The notes: a model not told the origin generated them from the letters alone. 64,000 nucleotides of DNA from Bacteroidota bacterium (GCA_947457075.1 CANGUG010000006.1:84258-148257), one strand, 5' to 3'; shown: positions 16,534 through 25,526, counted from the stretch's first letter. Numbers and translations are program-made.

Positions 16534-17232
16534 CTAGTCTTCTAAGAAACTAGTTTTGGTTGGATCTGTTTTAGAAATTTTCGCTTTCTTAATACTTTCA
16601 AAACTAAATTTCTCTTTTAAATTTTGAATTGCTAACCAACCCTCTGCTACCACCCGAATATTGTGTATTCCTTGTTTCTTTAATATACTTGCTGCAAGGG
16701 TATTGGTATTTCCTGCATCACTAATAATGTAAATATTAAAATGTTCGTCAAGTTCTGACATACTTCCTGGATCCATGAATTCAGAAAGTGGCAATGAAAC
16801 TGCATTTTTGATATGCCCCTCATTATAAGCAGCTTCCTCTCTAATGTCCAAAGGCATTAAGTATTCATCAAATGGAATATCCATTGCTAACTCATCTGCT
16901 TCTACTTCAATTAGCATATCTTTTTTGTATCCTGCATTTTCCCAACTTGAAAAACCACCGGCTAAATACCCTTTTATATTATCAAATCCTGCTTCATTAA
17001 AATAGGCAATTGTTTCCTTTTCAATGGTTGGATCTAATACAAAAACAAGGGAGGAAGATTTTTGAATCATCCCCATCGCTACTGCATATTTAACAGTAGC
17101 GGGGGTGATATTTAAAGAGTTTGGGATATGACCTTGCATCCATTCTTCAGGCATTCTTGCATCTACTAAAACAATGGAGGCATCCTCAAGCAATTGCTTG
17201 AATTGGTCAATTGATAAAACCATATTATCCAA
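16534..17232 (-). CDS. Tandem rhodanese-like protein without catalytic cysteine (232 aa)
   Basis: Two rhodanese domains in a row: domain 1 about 6-100 (VLVDARMPEEWMQGHIPNSL ... GYLAGGFSSWENAG) and domain 2 about 112-212 (PLDIREEAAYNEGHIKNA ... VVAEGWLAIQ). In active rhodaneses a Cys starts the CxxGxxS-like loop. Here the loop positions hold Asp67 (VLDPTIEKE) and Ser171 (ISDAGNTNT), and the whole protein has no cysteine. It cannot transfer sulfur by the usual persulfide route and may serve as a binding or regulatory module. It overlaps the upstream ArsR gene by 8 nt, so the pair is translationally coupled. The region after its stop (16379-16533) is purine-rich on the plus strand with a 6-bp hairpin AGCTAA/TTAGCT (16490-16504) and no gene. 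Confidence 0.85.
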   Translation of the reverse strand: MDNMVLSIDQFKQLLEDASIVLVDARMPEEWMQGHIPNSLNITPATVKYAVAMGMIQKSSSLVFVLDPTIEKETIAYFNEAGFDNIKGYLAGGFSSWENAGYKKDMLIEVEADELAMDIPFDEYLMPLDIREEAAYNEGHIKNAVSLPLSEFMDPGSMSELDEHFNIYIISDAGNTNTLAASILKKQGIHNIRVVAEGWLAIQNLKEKFSFESIKKAKISKTDPTKTSFLED

Positions 17233-17560
17233 CTAGTTGCTCAACAAATTGGTTGATTTGTTCCAATCTGCTGTAGTCCACAGTATAAAAAATAAATTTA
17301 CCTTCTCTAGTTGTTTCTACAATACCAGCTCTTCTTAAAATGGCTAAATGTTGTGAAGCAACTGATTGCTCTAAGCGAAGTTTTACGTAAATTTCTGTTA
17401 CAGTCATTTTTTGTTGCTCATCAATTAGTTTAACTATTTGTTGACGCAATTTGTGGTTTAAAGCTCTTAAAATCATTGCTGCTTTTTTGCTGTGAAGCAA
17501 ATCCACTTTTAATGGTGACTTACCATTTGATAATTGAAGTTGGGGTAAAGATTGATTCAT
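17225..17560 (-). CDS. ArsR family winged-helix regulator (111 aa)
   Basis: ArsR/SmtB-type repressor: helix-turn-helix VTEIYVKLRLEQSVASQHLAILRRAG (recognition helix around SVASQHLA) and a beta wing with REGKFIFYTVD. Neither the ELCVC metal-binding motif nor the paired Cys of persulfide sensors BigR/SqrR is present; there is no cysteine at all. So it is not a standard metal or sulfane-sulfur sensor, and its signal is unknown. It overlaps the rhodanese gene by 8 nt (ATG before the stop), which suggests a joint function. It probably controls its own operon from the promoter at 17604-17611. Confidence 0.88.
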   Translation of the reverse strand: MNQSLPQLQLSNGKSPLKVDLLHSKKAAMILRALNHKLRQQIVKLIDEQQKMTVTEIYVKLRLEQSVASQHLAILRRAGIVETTREGKFIFYTVDYSRLEQINQFVEQLVG

Positions 17561-17603
17561 TACAATTCCGTTAATTGGGGGTGATAAACTAATAATTGTT
17601 TAA

Positions 17604-17611
17604 CAAAATTA
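17604..17611 (-). promoter_or_regulatory. -7 box for arsR-rhodanese operon
   Basis: Reads TAATTTTG on the minus strand, a perfect TAnnTTTG box, 43 nt before the ArsR start codon at 17560. Confidence 0.55.
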
Positions 17612-17685
17612 CGTTATTAATTTAAAAAATAATATATATTTCCTTGCGAAATTGGAAATTCTGACAAGTATTTATACTATATCTT

Positions 17686-18381
17686 CTACTTTTGCTGCTT
17701 TGGAGGGGCTTGGTAGAAATCTTTCAGGTAAGAAGGACGACTATAAGCTATATCCTCAAAGTCCTTTTCTGCCCATTTTTCAAGTGCAAGATTCGTTAAA
17801 TCAGCCATATTATATTGGTCATCAGAACAATATAAATTTTCCGCTGTCATTAATTCCCTTATTTTGACAGCACCATTGCCTATACACAATAAGGGCCCAT
17901 TTTCCAATAGCTTGTGCATATATGGCTCATCAAGCACAATCGCTTGTTCCGAAAGGAGGGTTGTTAAATCAGGCTTGTAAATTGCCCCAAACACTTCCAT
18001 TCTTTTCGCATCAATCATACTAAATATTTGAATGGATGCATTTTGACTCATTATTTTCAAATGAGTGATAGCGTGCTTTGCCAATAACTTTAATGTTGAA
18101 ATGCCAATTAAAGGTTTACCAAGGGCATAGGCGATTCCTTTGGCACTAGCAAGTCCAACCCTTAAACCTGTATAACTACCAGGGCCCATGGTTACCACCA
18201 CCGCATCAATACTTTGCATAGTCATACCCGATGATTGCAATATTTTTTGGATGGCAGGTTGTACAAATGAAGCATGGGTATTGGCCATTGAATTTTCCTC
18301 TAAAGCCAATACATGGTGGTCATTGCTCATGGCCACTGTGGCTTTTTCACCTGAGGTATCTATGTATAAAAATGTTGCCAA
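17686..18381 (-). CDS. tsaB: tRNA threonylcarbamoyladenosine biosynthesis protein TsaB (231 aa)
   Basis: TsaB, the ASKHA-fold partner of TsaD in making t6A37 on ANN-decoding tRNAs; cytoplasmic. Typical motifs: LYIDTSGEKATVAM at the start, NTHASFVQPAI, and the strongly conserved GPGSYTGLRVGLASAKGIAYAL (about 71-92). Start: the frame has a TAA three codons upstream and no ATG before codon 18; an ATG start there would remove the conserved first strand, so a TTG at 18379-18381 is the most likely start. A -7 box stands 18 nt upstream. Divergent from ridA. Confidence 0.92.
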   Translation of the reverse strand: MATFLYIDTSGEKATVAMSNDHHVLALEENSMANTHASFVQPAIQKILQSSGMTMQSIDAVVVTMGPGSYTGLRVGLASAKGIAYALGKPLIGISTLKLLAKHAITHLKIMSQNASIQIFSMIDAKRMEVFGAIYKPDLTTLLSEQAIVLDEPYMHKLLENGPLLCIGNGAVKIRELMTAENLYCSDDQYNMADLTNLALEKWAEKDFEDIAYSRPSYLKDFYQAPPKQQK

Positions 18382-18399
18382 TCTATTTTAATTGTTTTG

Positions 18400-18407
18400 C
18401 AAAAATA
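18400..18407 (-). promoter_or_regulatory. -7 box for tsaB
   Basis: Reads TATTTTTG on the minus strand and ends 18 nt before the TTG start of tsaB, the same gap as gcvT and purD, which supports the TTG start. Confidence 0.6.
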
Positions 18408-18457
18408 AGCGTGTAATTGATAGAAAAATAAGAAATTGTGCCTCTAATATCATTTAT

Positions 18458-18844
18458 ATGTCAAAACAAATAATCAAAACGGACAAAGTGCCTGCTCCTA
18501 TTGGACCTTATAGCCAGGCAGTGATTGCAAATGGCTTTTTATTTGCGAGCGGTCAAATTGCATTTAATCCTTCCACTGGAGAATTGGTAACCGATACCAT
18601 TGAAACAGAAACTAAACAGGTGATGGAAAATATCAAAGCTATTTTAGAGGAAGCTGCATTGAGTTTTGACCATATTGTCAAAACCACTATTTTTTTAAGT
18701 GATATGCAATTGTTTTCACAAGTCAATGAAGTGTATGGTAGTTATTTTAGTGCCAATTTTCCTGCACGTGAAACAGTGGCTGTTAAAACATTGCCTAGAA
18801 ATGTAAATGTAGAAATTAGTATAACAGCAGTGGTAAACTTATAG
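18458..18844 (+). CDS. ridA: RidA family reactive-intermediate deaminase (128 aa)
   Basis: RidA (YjgF/YER057c/UK114) hydrolyses reactive 2-aminoacrylate and related enamines to keto acids plus ammonia, protecting PLP enzymes; cytoplasmic trimer. Conserved segments: KVPAPIGPYSQAV, FLFASGQIAFNPSTGELV, and the C-terminal PARETVAVKTLP, which holds the active-site Arg (Arg105-equivalent). The ATG at 18458 gives the standard length; an earlier in-frame start would add 22 unrelated residues. Its 3' end overlaps the convergent mutarotase gene by 6 bp. Confidence 0.93.
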   Translation: MSKQIIKTDKVPAPIGPYSQAVIANGFLFASGQIAFNPSTGELVTDTIETETKQVMENIKAILEEAALSFDHIVKTTIFLSDMQLFSQVNEVYGSYFSANFPARETVAVKTLPRNVNVEISITAVVNL

Positions 18845-19774
18845 TGACTTAGTTATTAATTGATACGCTGTTGTTAAAGTCCATTGTTCCTGGGGTTGTA
18901 ATAAATACAACCCCATTTTATTATTCAAACTATCAGGGGCTGCTGATAAATTTTCAATGGCAATGCTTTTTCTGTGAGGAGGCGTATATAATTGCAAATA
19001 GGGATAATTTTTGTCTGGCTTTACAATTAAGGTGTAAAGATCGTTCTCTAATATACAGTCACTATTATTTTTATCCAATAAATATCCATTGTCTAACTGC
19101 GTTGTGCCAATCATTGCTTTACTGCCATAAGTGTTATCTGGGATGATGTTGCCAGTGGGGATCAATTCTTCATCATATTCCATAATCCCTTCGCAATTAA
19201 ACTGTAGGCTGCATTCATTTATCGTTTCTTGCAATTTAAAATATGGATGCCATCCATCCATCATAGGGATCACCATATTTTCCTTGTTGGTAAGGATTGT
19301 TTCCGCGATGACTAGGTTGTTTTCAAAAAGGCTCCATTTTATTTGTATGGAGTATTTAAATGGAAATCCTTTATCGCTTTTTTGATAGTGGTAAGTGAGC
19401 AATACACTAGCACAATTTGTATTTATAGTTGTTTCCTCAATTTCAAAATGGGCATCGTAAATGATTCCATGTAACGCATGCTTGCCCAAATAGAATTTTT
19501 CAATTGTATAATCCTTACTCAAGTGCTTGTATTGCCCATTGAATAATCTGCAAGAAAAAGGGTTCATTTTACCACCCTTAAATCCATTTGCTTCAAATTC
19601 GCCCCACCCATGCTCCAACTTATTTCCATCAATAATATTCCAATTGTTTGACTGTACCCAGCTATTTAATAAACCCCCTTTGCTAATGATATCTATATAC
19701 ACATTTGAGCAATCATCAGTAATTCGTATGCGTTTAAAGGTACTGATAGATTGAATATCAATTGAAAATGACAT
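18839..19774 (-). CDS. Aldose 1-epimerase (galactose mutarotase) family protein (311 aa)
   Basis: Galactose mutarotase-like beta-sandwich protein. Family residues are visible: HALHGIIYD (first active-site His, about 114), GWHPYFKL (second His, general acid) and SIAIENLSAAPDSLNN, whose Glu is the general base position. Enzymes of this family interconvert alpha and beta aldose anomers; some relatives are YihR/YeaD type or act on glucose-6-phosphate. No signal peptide, so cytoplasmic. The ATG at 19774 is preferred over a start 12 codons upstream because those residues are not conserved-looking. No sugar operon is nearby, so the substrate is unknown. Converges on ridA with a 6-bp overlap. Confidence 0.85.
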   Translation of the reverse strand: MSFSIDIQSISTFKRIRITDDCSNVYIDIISKGGLLNSWVQSNNWNIIDGNKLEHGWGEFEANGFKGGKMNPFSCRLFNGQYKHLSKDYTIEKFYLGKHALHGIIYDAHFEIEETTINTNCASVLLTYHYQKSDKGFPFKYSIQIKWSLFENNLVIAETILTNKENMVIPMMDGWHPYFKLQETINECSLQFNCEGIMEYDEELIPTGNIIPDNTYGSKAMIGTTQLDNGYLLDKNNSDCILENDLYTLIVKPDKNYPYLQLYTPPHRKSIAIENLSAAPDSLNNKMGLYLLQPQEQWTLTTAYQLITKSL

Positions 19775-19811
19775 GTTTATTGCTTTGTTGGTTTTATTAA
19801 AACTTATCAAT

Positions 19812-19819
19812 TAACTTTG
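19812..19819 (+). promoter_or_regulatory. -7 box for the exported 190-aa protein
   Basis: TAACTTTG fits TAnnTTTG and lies 21 nt before the ATG at 19841. Confidence 0.6.
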
Positions 19820-19840
19820 GGTACTTAAATTCCATTTCGA

Positions 19841-20413
19841 ATGTACAAATTTTTTAGCATCGTTTTTATTTTTATTGGTCTAACTGTTCATGCACAAAAA
19901 GCAGGTAGATATGACAGTACTTTAAAAATTGGTAAATCAGGTTACAGAGTGAATTGCATGAATCGTGAAAAGAGTCAAAATATTTTAAGTATTAAACCAA
20001 TTGGGTTTAAAAATGAAAGTAGAGAAGTAGCAGTAGAAATAAAAGCAAAAGTGACCTCGGCAGAAATTGACGATCTTAATCAAGATGGCTTCCCCGACCT
20101 AATCATTTATCTAATGGAACCCACTGGCAAAACCAATTTATTTTGTGTAAGCTCAAGAGAAAACGAGACCATGCAGCCTATTTATTTCCCAGACATTACC
20201 AATGATAGTCAGTTAAGTAAAGGCTACCGCGGTAATGATGACTATAAATTAGTGGAAGGTATTTTATTTAGAAAGTTTCCAATTTACGATGCGGATACAA
20301 CTATAAAAGTGCCTACTAAAAGAGCAAGACAAATTATGTATAGGGTAGTGGTAGGTGACCGAGGAGTACTTAATTTTAAGCCCTTCCGAAATTTTGAATT
20401 AGATATTGATTAG
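19841..20413 (+). CDS. Exported hypothetical protein with FG-GAP-like Ca-binding loop (190 aa)
   Basis: Not assigned to a named family. A signal peptide (1-18, cut near VHAQ) points to export. Around residues 78-90 the sequence DDLNQDGFPDLIIY matches the Dx[DN]xDGxxDL loop of FG-GAP/VCBS or EF-hand-like calcium sites, but only one copy is present, unlike full beta-propellers. The rest is beta-rich with many charged residues. It ends by overlapping the convergent porZ-like gene by 4 bp. Possibly a periplasmic or surface protein; function unknown. Confidence 0.65.
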   Translation: MYKFFSIVFIFIGLTVHAQKAGRYDSTLKIGKSGYRVNCMNREKSQNILSIKPIGFKNESREVAVEIKAKVTSAEIDDLNQDGFPDLIIYLMEPTGKTNLFCVSSRENETMQPIYFPDITNDSQLSKGYRGNDDYKLVEGILFRKFPIYDADTTIKVPTKRARQIMYRVVVGDRGVLNFKPFRNFELDID

Positions 20414-22590
20414 TAGCCATCCGCAATTACAATTTTTCCAACTGCTTTTTCATTGCCTGTAAGGTCTCTTACAAAAACCAGATAAATACCTGAAGCCAAT
20501 TTCTGTCCTTCAATAGTTCGTGCATTCCACAATGCCTGCCCACCAAGTGCATTTGTTTGATATAAAAGTCGGCCCGATATATCGGTTATTTTGACTATCG
20601 CATTGTTTACTAAACCCCTTATTGCAATACTGCCATTGTAATTGCTTGAAACTGGATTAGGAAATATTTGAATTGTATTTTGTACTTCTTTCCCAGCAGT
20701 GGCAGTACCTCTATAACTCACCATTTGATTATTTGTATTGATAAATACCTCTCCTGATTTTGGATGAATTAATATTTGCATAATCGTATCTGAAGGAAGG
20801 GGACTATTGGATTTAGTAAAATGATGAATGATGGTTAACCCATCTTCACTCAATAACCAAGCCCCGTTATTGGTACCAATCCATTTTCGATTGGCGCCGT
20901 CTATACTTATACAATTCACTGTTTCTTTTTGAAATAAATAACCATTAAAACCATTGTTATTTACAATGGGCAAATAAGCATTACAAGGATCCGAGGCAAT
21001 ATCCCCGCAATTAAAAATACCAATTCCATTATCGGTACCAACCCAAACGCTCCCTTTCAAATCATTGGCAATACTAGTAACATTAGTACTTGGTAGGTTT
21101 CCATTTGAACTGTTAGTGCCCAGTTGTTTCCATGTTTCATTGGAGAAAATTGCATTAGATTGGTAAACATATATGCCTCCTTTATTGGGTGCAATGATCC
21201 ATGCCTGTCCTTGATTATTTAATTCAAATTGGGAAAGACCGTTTTTTGAAAACGCATTAGGCATACTTATGTTGCTCCAGTTGCCGTTTGAATATTTCAC
21301 TAATCCTTGTTGATCTTGAATAGCCCAAACAGTGTTGGTCGGATCAATTTTTAATTGTTTGAACGCTCCAGTTAAACTATTTGGACGACTCATTTCAAAT
21401 TGATTATTCATCAAACGAATAATGGAGTTATTGTTTGTAAACCAGTAACTATCGTCTAAAGGGGAAATAGCAGCATACTGAACATTGGGGAATCGGCTAC
21501 CACCATAAGTGGTAATATGTTGCCATCCTGCTTCGTCTAATTTTGCAAAACCAATACTAGTGTTACCATAAGGGGCGAGTAATGTTTTTTCATTGATTGT
21601 GCCATTTCCTTTTAGGCTTGCTTTTAAGCCACTAATTTTGACCCAATCAATGCTGTTATTGGTTTTATGCAATAATCCATTTATGCTATCTGCTACCCAA
21701 TATTCATTTCCATTGACCAGGGTTTGTTTTGGCAAGCTTAGCACATTGCTATCAATAAGCACTGAAACGTTGTTATTGTTAATTTGCAGTAATTGACCTT
21801 TTTGATTAGGATAACGAATGCCCACAATCAGCTGACTGAAACTGGTATCTATACTGCTAATGGTAGCGTTGATGTTTTGGTAAATTGGATTTGTATTTGG
21901 ATAGAGGTATATATTATTTTCGTTCCCTAAATAAATTACACCTTTACTTTGTGTGATATTTTTTAATGAATTTCTATTGTAAGTATCAATACTAGACCAT
22001 TTCCCAACTGATGGATTTGATAATTGAATGGGAGCAGCCCAAAATCCATTATTGGTTAAGGTAAATAAACTATCACGGGCAATGACCAAATCGTAGGTTT
22101 TGGTGGATTGTCGATTGTTGTTAGGGAACCAAGTATCTTTTACTTCATGCTGTATTAAGTCAATGACTACAATACCAAAATTGGTAGCGATAAACCCCCA
22201 TTTATCATATACATGCAAAGCATTAATGCTTCGGTCAGCATAAATTGTTGAAAGTTGAATCGAATTCAAATTAAAAACCTGGTCCTCTTTGACAATATCA
22301 ATATTGCTTGTGTTATAAATAACGATCAGTTGCTGCTGATTTTGATCCCATGCAATTTGCTGAATACCTATATCACTTAAGCCATTAGACTTGTCAATGC
22401 TATTTATTTTATCCCCTTCTATACGAAAAATTTGATATGGACTTGCCGTATAAATGGCGTCACCTTTTACCACCTGATGTAAACTATGGTTGTCAAAATG
22501 CGTCCTCCATTGTCCAATCCCGCCCAATGGATTTTGTCCAATGGAACTTAAAGCCATTGCAATGCAAAATATGGTGGCAAAGTATTTCAT
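20410..22590 (-). CDS. porZ: PorZ-like type IX secretion protein with C-terminal sorting domain (726 aa)
   Basis: A signal peptide (1-18) is followed by the sequence GQWRTHFDNHSLHQVV and a long beta-propeller region with repeated short W/G motifs such as GSVWVGTDNGIGIFN and NRKWIGTNNGAWLL. The C-terminal 80 residues form a type IX secretion type A sorting domain (QIFPNPVSS ... SGRLLYQ ... LASGIYLVFV). Two propellers plus this domain, total size and the opening Trp segment match PorZ, a surface subunit of the T9SS attachment complex that delivers anionic LPS to secreted cargo in Porphyromonas. Another two-component-propeller T9SS cargo is possible. Its ATG overlaps the stop of the upstream NagZ-type gene (TAATG), so translation is coupled. 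Confidence 0.72.
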   Translation of the reverse strand: MKYFATIFCIAMALSSIGQNPLGGIGQWRTHFDNHSLHQVVKGDAIYTASPYQIFRIEGDKINSIDKSNGLSDIGIQQIAWDQNQQQLIVIYNTSNIDIVKEDQVFNLNSIQLSTIYADRSINALHVYDKWGFIATNFGIVVIDLIQHEVKDTWFPNNNRQSTKTYDLVIARDSLFTLTNNGFWAAPIQLSNPSVGKWSSIDTYNRNSLKNITQSKGVIYLGNENNIYLYPNTNPIYQNINATISSIDTSFSQLIVGIRYPNQKGQLLQINNNNVSVLIDSNVLSLPKQTLVNGNEYWVADSINGLLHKTNNSIDWVKISGLKASLKGNGTINEKTLLAPYGNTSIGFAKLDEAGWQHITTYGGSRFPNVQYAAISPLDDSYWFTNNNSIIRLMNNQFEMSRPNSLTGAFKQLKIDPTNTVWAIQDQQGLVKYSNGNWSNISMPNAFSKNGLSQFELNNQGQAWIIAPNKGGIYVYQSNAIFSNETWKQLGTNSSNGNLPSTNVTSIANDLKGSVWVGTDNGIGIFNCGDIASDPCNAYLPIVNNNGFNGYLFQKETVNCISIDGANRKWIGTNNGAWLLSEDGLTIIHHFTKSNSPLPSDTIMQILIHPKSGEVFINTNNQMVSYRGTATAGKEVQNTIQIFPNPVSSNYNGSIAIRGLVNNAIVKITDISGRLLYQTNALGGQALWNARTIEGQKLASGIYLVFVRDLTGNEKAVGKIVIADGY

Positions 22591-25427
22591 TATTCAAATG
22601 CCTTGTAAACAACTTCTTGTATTGTAGGCCTCAAATTTAATGCGCTAAATGCTTTATTGTCTCTTGTTGGAAATACCCTATTGGAAAGAAAAATATACAA
22701 AATTCCTTTTTCAGGATCAGCCCAAACGCAGGTGCCTGTAAATCCAGTATGACCAAAGGTAGATGGACTTACACTTAAACTAGGGTAAGGAGTAGCGCTT
22801 GTTTGATTGTTCTTTTCTGGCTTGTCAAAACCTAAACCTCTTCGACTTTCATTTTGATAAGCAGTAAAATAGGCAACCGTACTTGGCTTAATATATTGTT
22901 GGCCATTCCAACTGCCCTTATTCATTAACATAAGGTATAATTTAGCCAAATCTGTAGCATTGCTAAATAAACCTGCATGACCCGCAATGCCTCCCATTGT
23001 TGATGCTCCTTCGTCATGTACGCTGCCTCTAATTAATTCTTTTCTAAAATAATCATCAAGTTCGGTAGCGGCAATATTGTCTATAGTTGTTTTTTCTAAT
23101 GGCAAATAATCGGTTGAACTCATGCCCATAGGTTTGTAAAATTCTTGTAGTGAATAGGCTTGTAAACTCATGCCGGTTACTTTTTCAATAATTTTTCCTA
23201 AGAATATAAAATCATTGTCACTATACACATACTTGCCAGCTTCGGTTATTGGACTTTTCAAAATTTGAGTTTGAATAGTATCCATCCATGTATCAATCAA
23301 ATATTTATTGGGGCTTATAAATTGATGATGTGTTTGATCGATTTTTTCACTTACCAATCCTGGTTTAAAGCTTCCATTTTTTTGCAACAAGGATTCATAA
23401 AATTTAATATAAGGGAATAAGCCTGCTTGATGAAGTAGCAAATCCTTTAGTGTAATTTTTGCCTTTGCATTTCCTTTAACCCAGGGTAAATAATCGCCAA
23501 TGGTTTTATTGATGTCAATTTTCCCTTCATCTACAAGCTTCATAATACTCACGGTTGTTGCAGCTACTTTAGTAACTGAAGCAAGATCGTAATAGGTATT
23601 TAAGGTAACTGGTGTAGATCCTTCACCAGCAGTAGTTCCGTATGCTTTATTGAATACAATTTCATTGTCTTTCGCTACCAAAATTTGACATCCTGGAATT
23701 GCTTTTTTTTCAATAGCATTCATTACTATGGTATCAATTGCCGCTAATTTTTGGATTGTTGTATTTCCTGTTCCATAAGGTAAATTATCACTTACCGTTA
23801 CTGGAAGTTTTCCATTTGCTTTCACCTTGCCTTCTAACCAATTCAAAACAGCTTTTTGAGAAAAGTCGTTGTCTTCGTAAGCAAATAAAATATTATTAAT
23901 TTTATTGAATTCGCCTACTGCATAAGGGTTGCCTAAAATAATATGAGTCCAATTTGTAGGATGCACTTCATTTAAAAAATGAATAAAGGCTTTATTTATT
24001 TGAAAATGATTGGCCGGTCTTCGGTTATAATTATGAAGCCCTACAATAACCTGTTGATACTTTTTAAGGCTATCGGTTAAATGATTTAATGAAAGGCTAT
24101 CTTTTGTTCCTATGTAAAATACTTTTACGCCATATTGATTATCCAAAGATTTAGTCAATAAGGTTGGCTTTTCACAATTCAACGCAATATATGCAGTAGG
24201 GATTTTTTTATCCAATATGGTGGTTGTTTGTGCATTACAATAAGTAAGCGATTGTACTGCCATTTCTGCTTTAATCCCTGCAACCTGGCTATTTAAGTCA
24301 GCTATGATATTGGTCGTGTCAATCCATAATTTATTGGCTAAGCCATATCTATATTTTGCAGTCAAAACCTTAATGACTCTTTCATTAATATCCTCTTTTG
24401 TAATCCTCCCTTCTTTGATGGCGCTTTTTATTTTTTTAATTGTCTCCGGTATATTCGCAGGCAAACAAAGCATATCATTGCCCGCTAATATCGCTTGGAC
24501 ATTTGCCTCGCTATTGGGAAAATAGTTGCTTATCGCTTTCATTTCAAGTGCGTCTGTTACCGTTAATCCTTTAAAGCCTAATTCGGTCTTTAATAAATCA
24601 TCCACTGCTTTTGGAGACAAGGAAGTGGCAAATTTCGGAGTACTGTCAATTGAGGGGACTGATAAATGAGCTACCATTACCGAACCCACCCCAGCTTTGA
24701 TTAAGGCTTTAAATGGCGCAAGTTCTAAAGAATCTAATGCATCCTTTGATTTTTTGATTATTGGGATATCTAAATGTGAGTCCACATTTACATCACCATG
24801 TCCTGGAAAATGTTTAGCAGTAGCCATTACACCATTGTCCTGAAGTCCTCTCATATAAGCCAAGCCATGTTGTATGACACGTTCTTTATTTTGTCCAAAA
24901 CTACGATCGTTAATGACCGGGTTGCTTGGATTATTGTTAATATCTACGTCTGGAGCATAATTCACCTGGATGCCTAATCGTTTGCATTGTGCCGCAATAG
25001 CTGCGCCCATTTGATAAATAAGTGTATCATTACTAATGGCACCCATTAACAATTGTCTTGGGAACATCTCAACACTGTCTAAGCGCATGCCTACACCCCA
25101 TTCAGCGTCCATGGTAATAAGTAAAGGTGTTTTTGCAATTGACTGATAGTAGTTGGTTTGCATAGCTTCACGCACCGGCCCCCCTTGGAAAAAGCAAAGT
25201 CCTCCTACATTGTACTTTTTTATGATTTGCGCAAGTGTATCAATTTGTTTTTCATTCCAAGCACTATGTGCTCTAATAATCATTAATTGAGCAATTTTTT
25301 GACTCATATTCAAAGCCCTAAATTGTTTTTTTATCCATTTTTGTTCGGCTTCATTTTGAATGGTTTGCGCATTTATTTGGGCAAACATTAAAAAACAAAA
25401 AACAAAGAATAACAATCTTTTTTTCAT
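22590..25427 (-). CDS. GH3 beta-N-acetylhexosaminidase fused to serine beta-lactamase-family domain (945 aa)
   Basis: Signal peptide (1-20, INAQ). Residues about 30-370 are glycoside hydrolase family 3 of the NagZ type: KHFPGHG (205-211) and the catalytic Asp216-x-His218 pair, with the nucleophile in TVTDALEM. Then a linker domain (about 390-560). Residues about 570-945 are a class C beta-lactamase/penicillin-binding-family serine hydrolase with SVTK (SxxK, near 616), YSDND (YxN-like, Y-S-D) and HTGFTGT (K/H-T-G). The fusion is common in Bacteroidota and probably acts on peptidoglycan in the periplasm, cutting GlcNAc bonds and peptide or ester links. The middle of the YxN motif is Ser-Asp, so activity is likely but unproven. 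It is followed at once by porZ. Confidence 0.88.
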   Translation of the reverse strand: MKKRLLFFVFCFLMFAQINAQTIQNEAEQKWIKKQFRALNMSQKIAQLMIIRAHSAWNEKQIDTLAQIIKKYNVGGLCFFQGGPVREAMQTNYYQSIAKTPLLITMDAEWGVGMRLDSVEMFPRQLLMGAISNDTLIYQMGAAIAAQCKRLGIQVNYAPDVDINNNPSNPVINDRSFGQNKERVIQHGLAYMRGLQDNGVMATAKHFPGHGDVNVDSHLDIPIIKKSKDALDSLELAPFKALIKAGVGSVMVAHLSVPSIDSTPKFATSLSPKAVDDLLKTELGFKGLTVTDALEMKAISNYFPNSEANVQAILAGNDMLCLPANIPETIKKIKSAIKEGRITKEDINERVIKVLTAKYRYGLANKLWIDTTNIIADLNSQVAGIKAEMAVQSLTYCNAQTTTILDKKIPTAYIALNCEKPTLLTKSLDNQYGVKVFYIGTKDSLSLNHLTDSLKKYQQVIVGLHNYNRRPANHFQINKAFIHFLNEVHPTNWTHIILGNPYAVGEFNKINNILFAYEDNDFSQKAVLNWLEGKVKANGKLPVTVSDNLPYGTGNTTIQKLAAIDTIVMNAIEKKAIPGCQILVAKDNEIVFNKAYGTTAGEGSTPVTLNTYYDLASVTKVAATTVSIMKLVDEGKIDINKTIGDYLPWVKGNAKAKITLKDLLLHQAGLFPYIKFYESLLQKNGSFKPGLVSEKIDQTHHQFISPNKYLIDTWMDTIQTQILKSPITEAGKYVYSDNDFIFLGKIIEKVTGMSLQAYSLQEFYKPMGMSSTDYLPLEKTTIDNIAATELDDYFRKELIRGSVHDEGASTMGGIAGHAGLFSNATDLAKLYLMLMNKGSWNGQQYIKPSTVAYFTAYQNESRRGLGFDKPEKNNQTSATPYPSLSVSPSTFGHTGFTGTCVWADPEKGILYIFLSNRVFPTRDNKAFSALNLRPTIQEVVYKAFE

Positions 25428-25474
25428 AAGTGCTTAATTATAAAAATTTCTATTGTTGCAATTTAAGGATAAAA

Positions 25475-25505
25475 AAAAGCCTACCCTAGATTGGGTAAGC
25501 TTTTT
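25475..25505. terminator. Bidirectional-looking hairpin between repeat array and GH3 gene
   Basis: AAAAGCCTACCC (25475-25486... one mismatch) pairs with GGGTAAGCTTTT; the plus side ends in T5 and the minus side in T8 (25471-25478 are A). On the minus strand it would end transcripts coming through the array before the GH3 gene. Confidence 0.6.
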
Positions 25506-25526
25506 ATATGAATTATTTGCTGTTGA

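Noticed and set aside
22590..25427. AmpC-type resistance enzyme
   Set aside because: The serine-hydrolase domain is part of a NagZ fusion common in Bacteroidota and fits a cell-wall role better.
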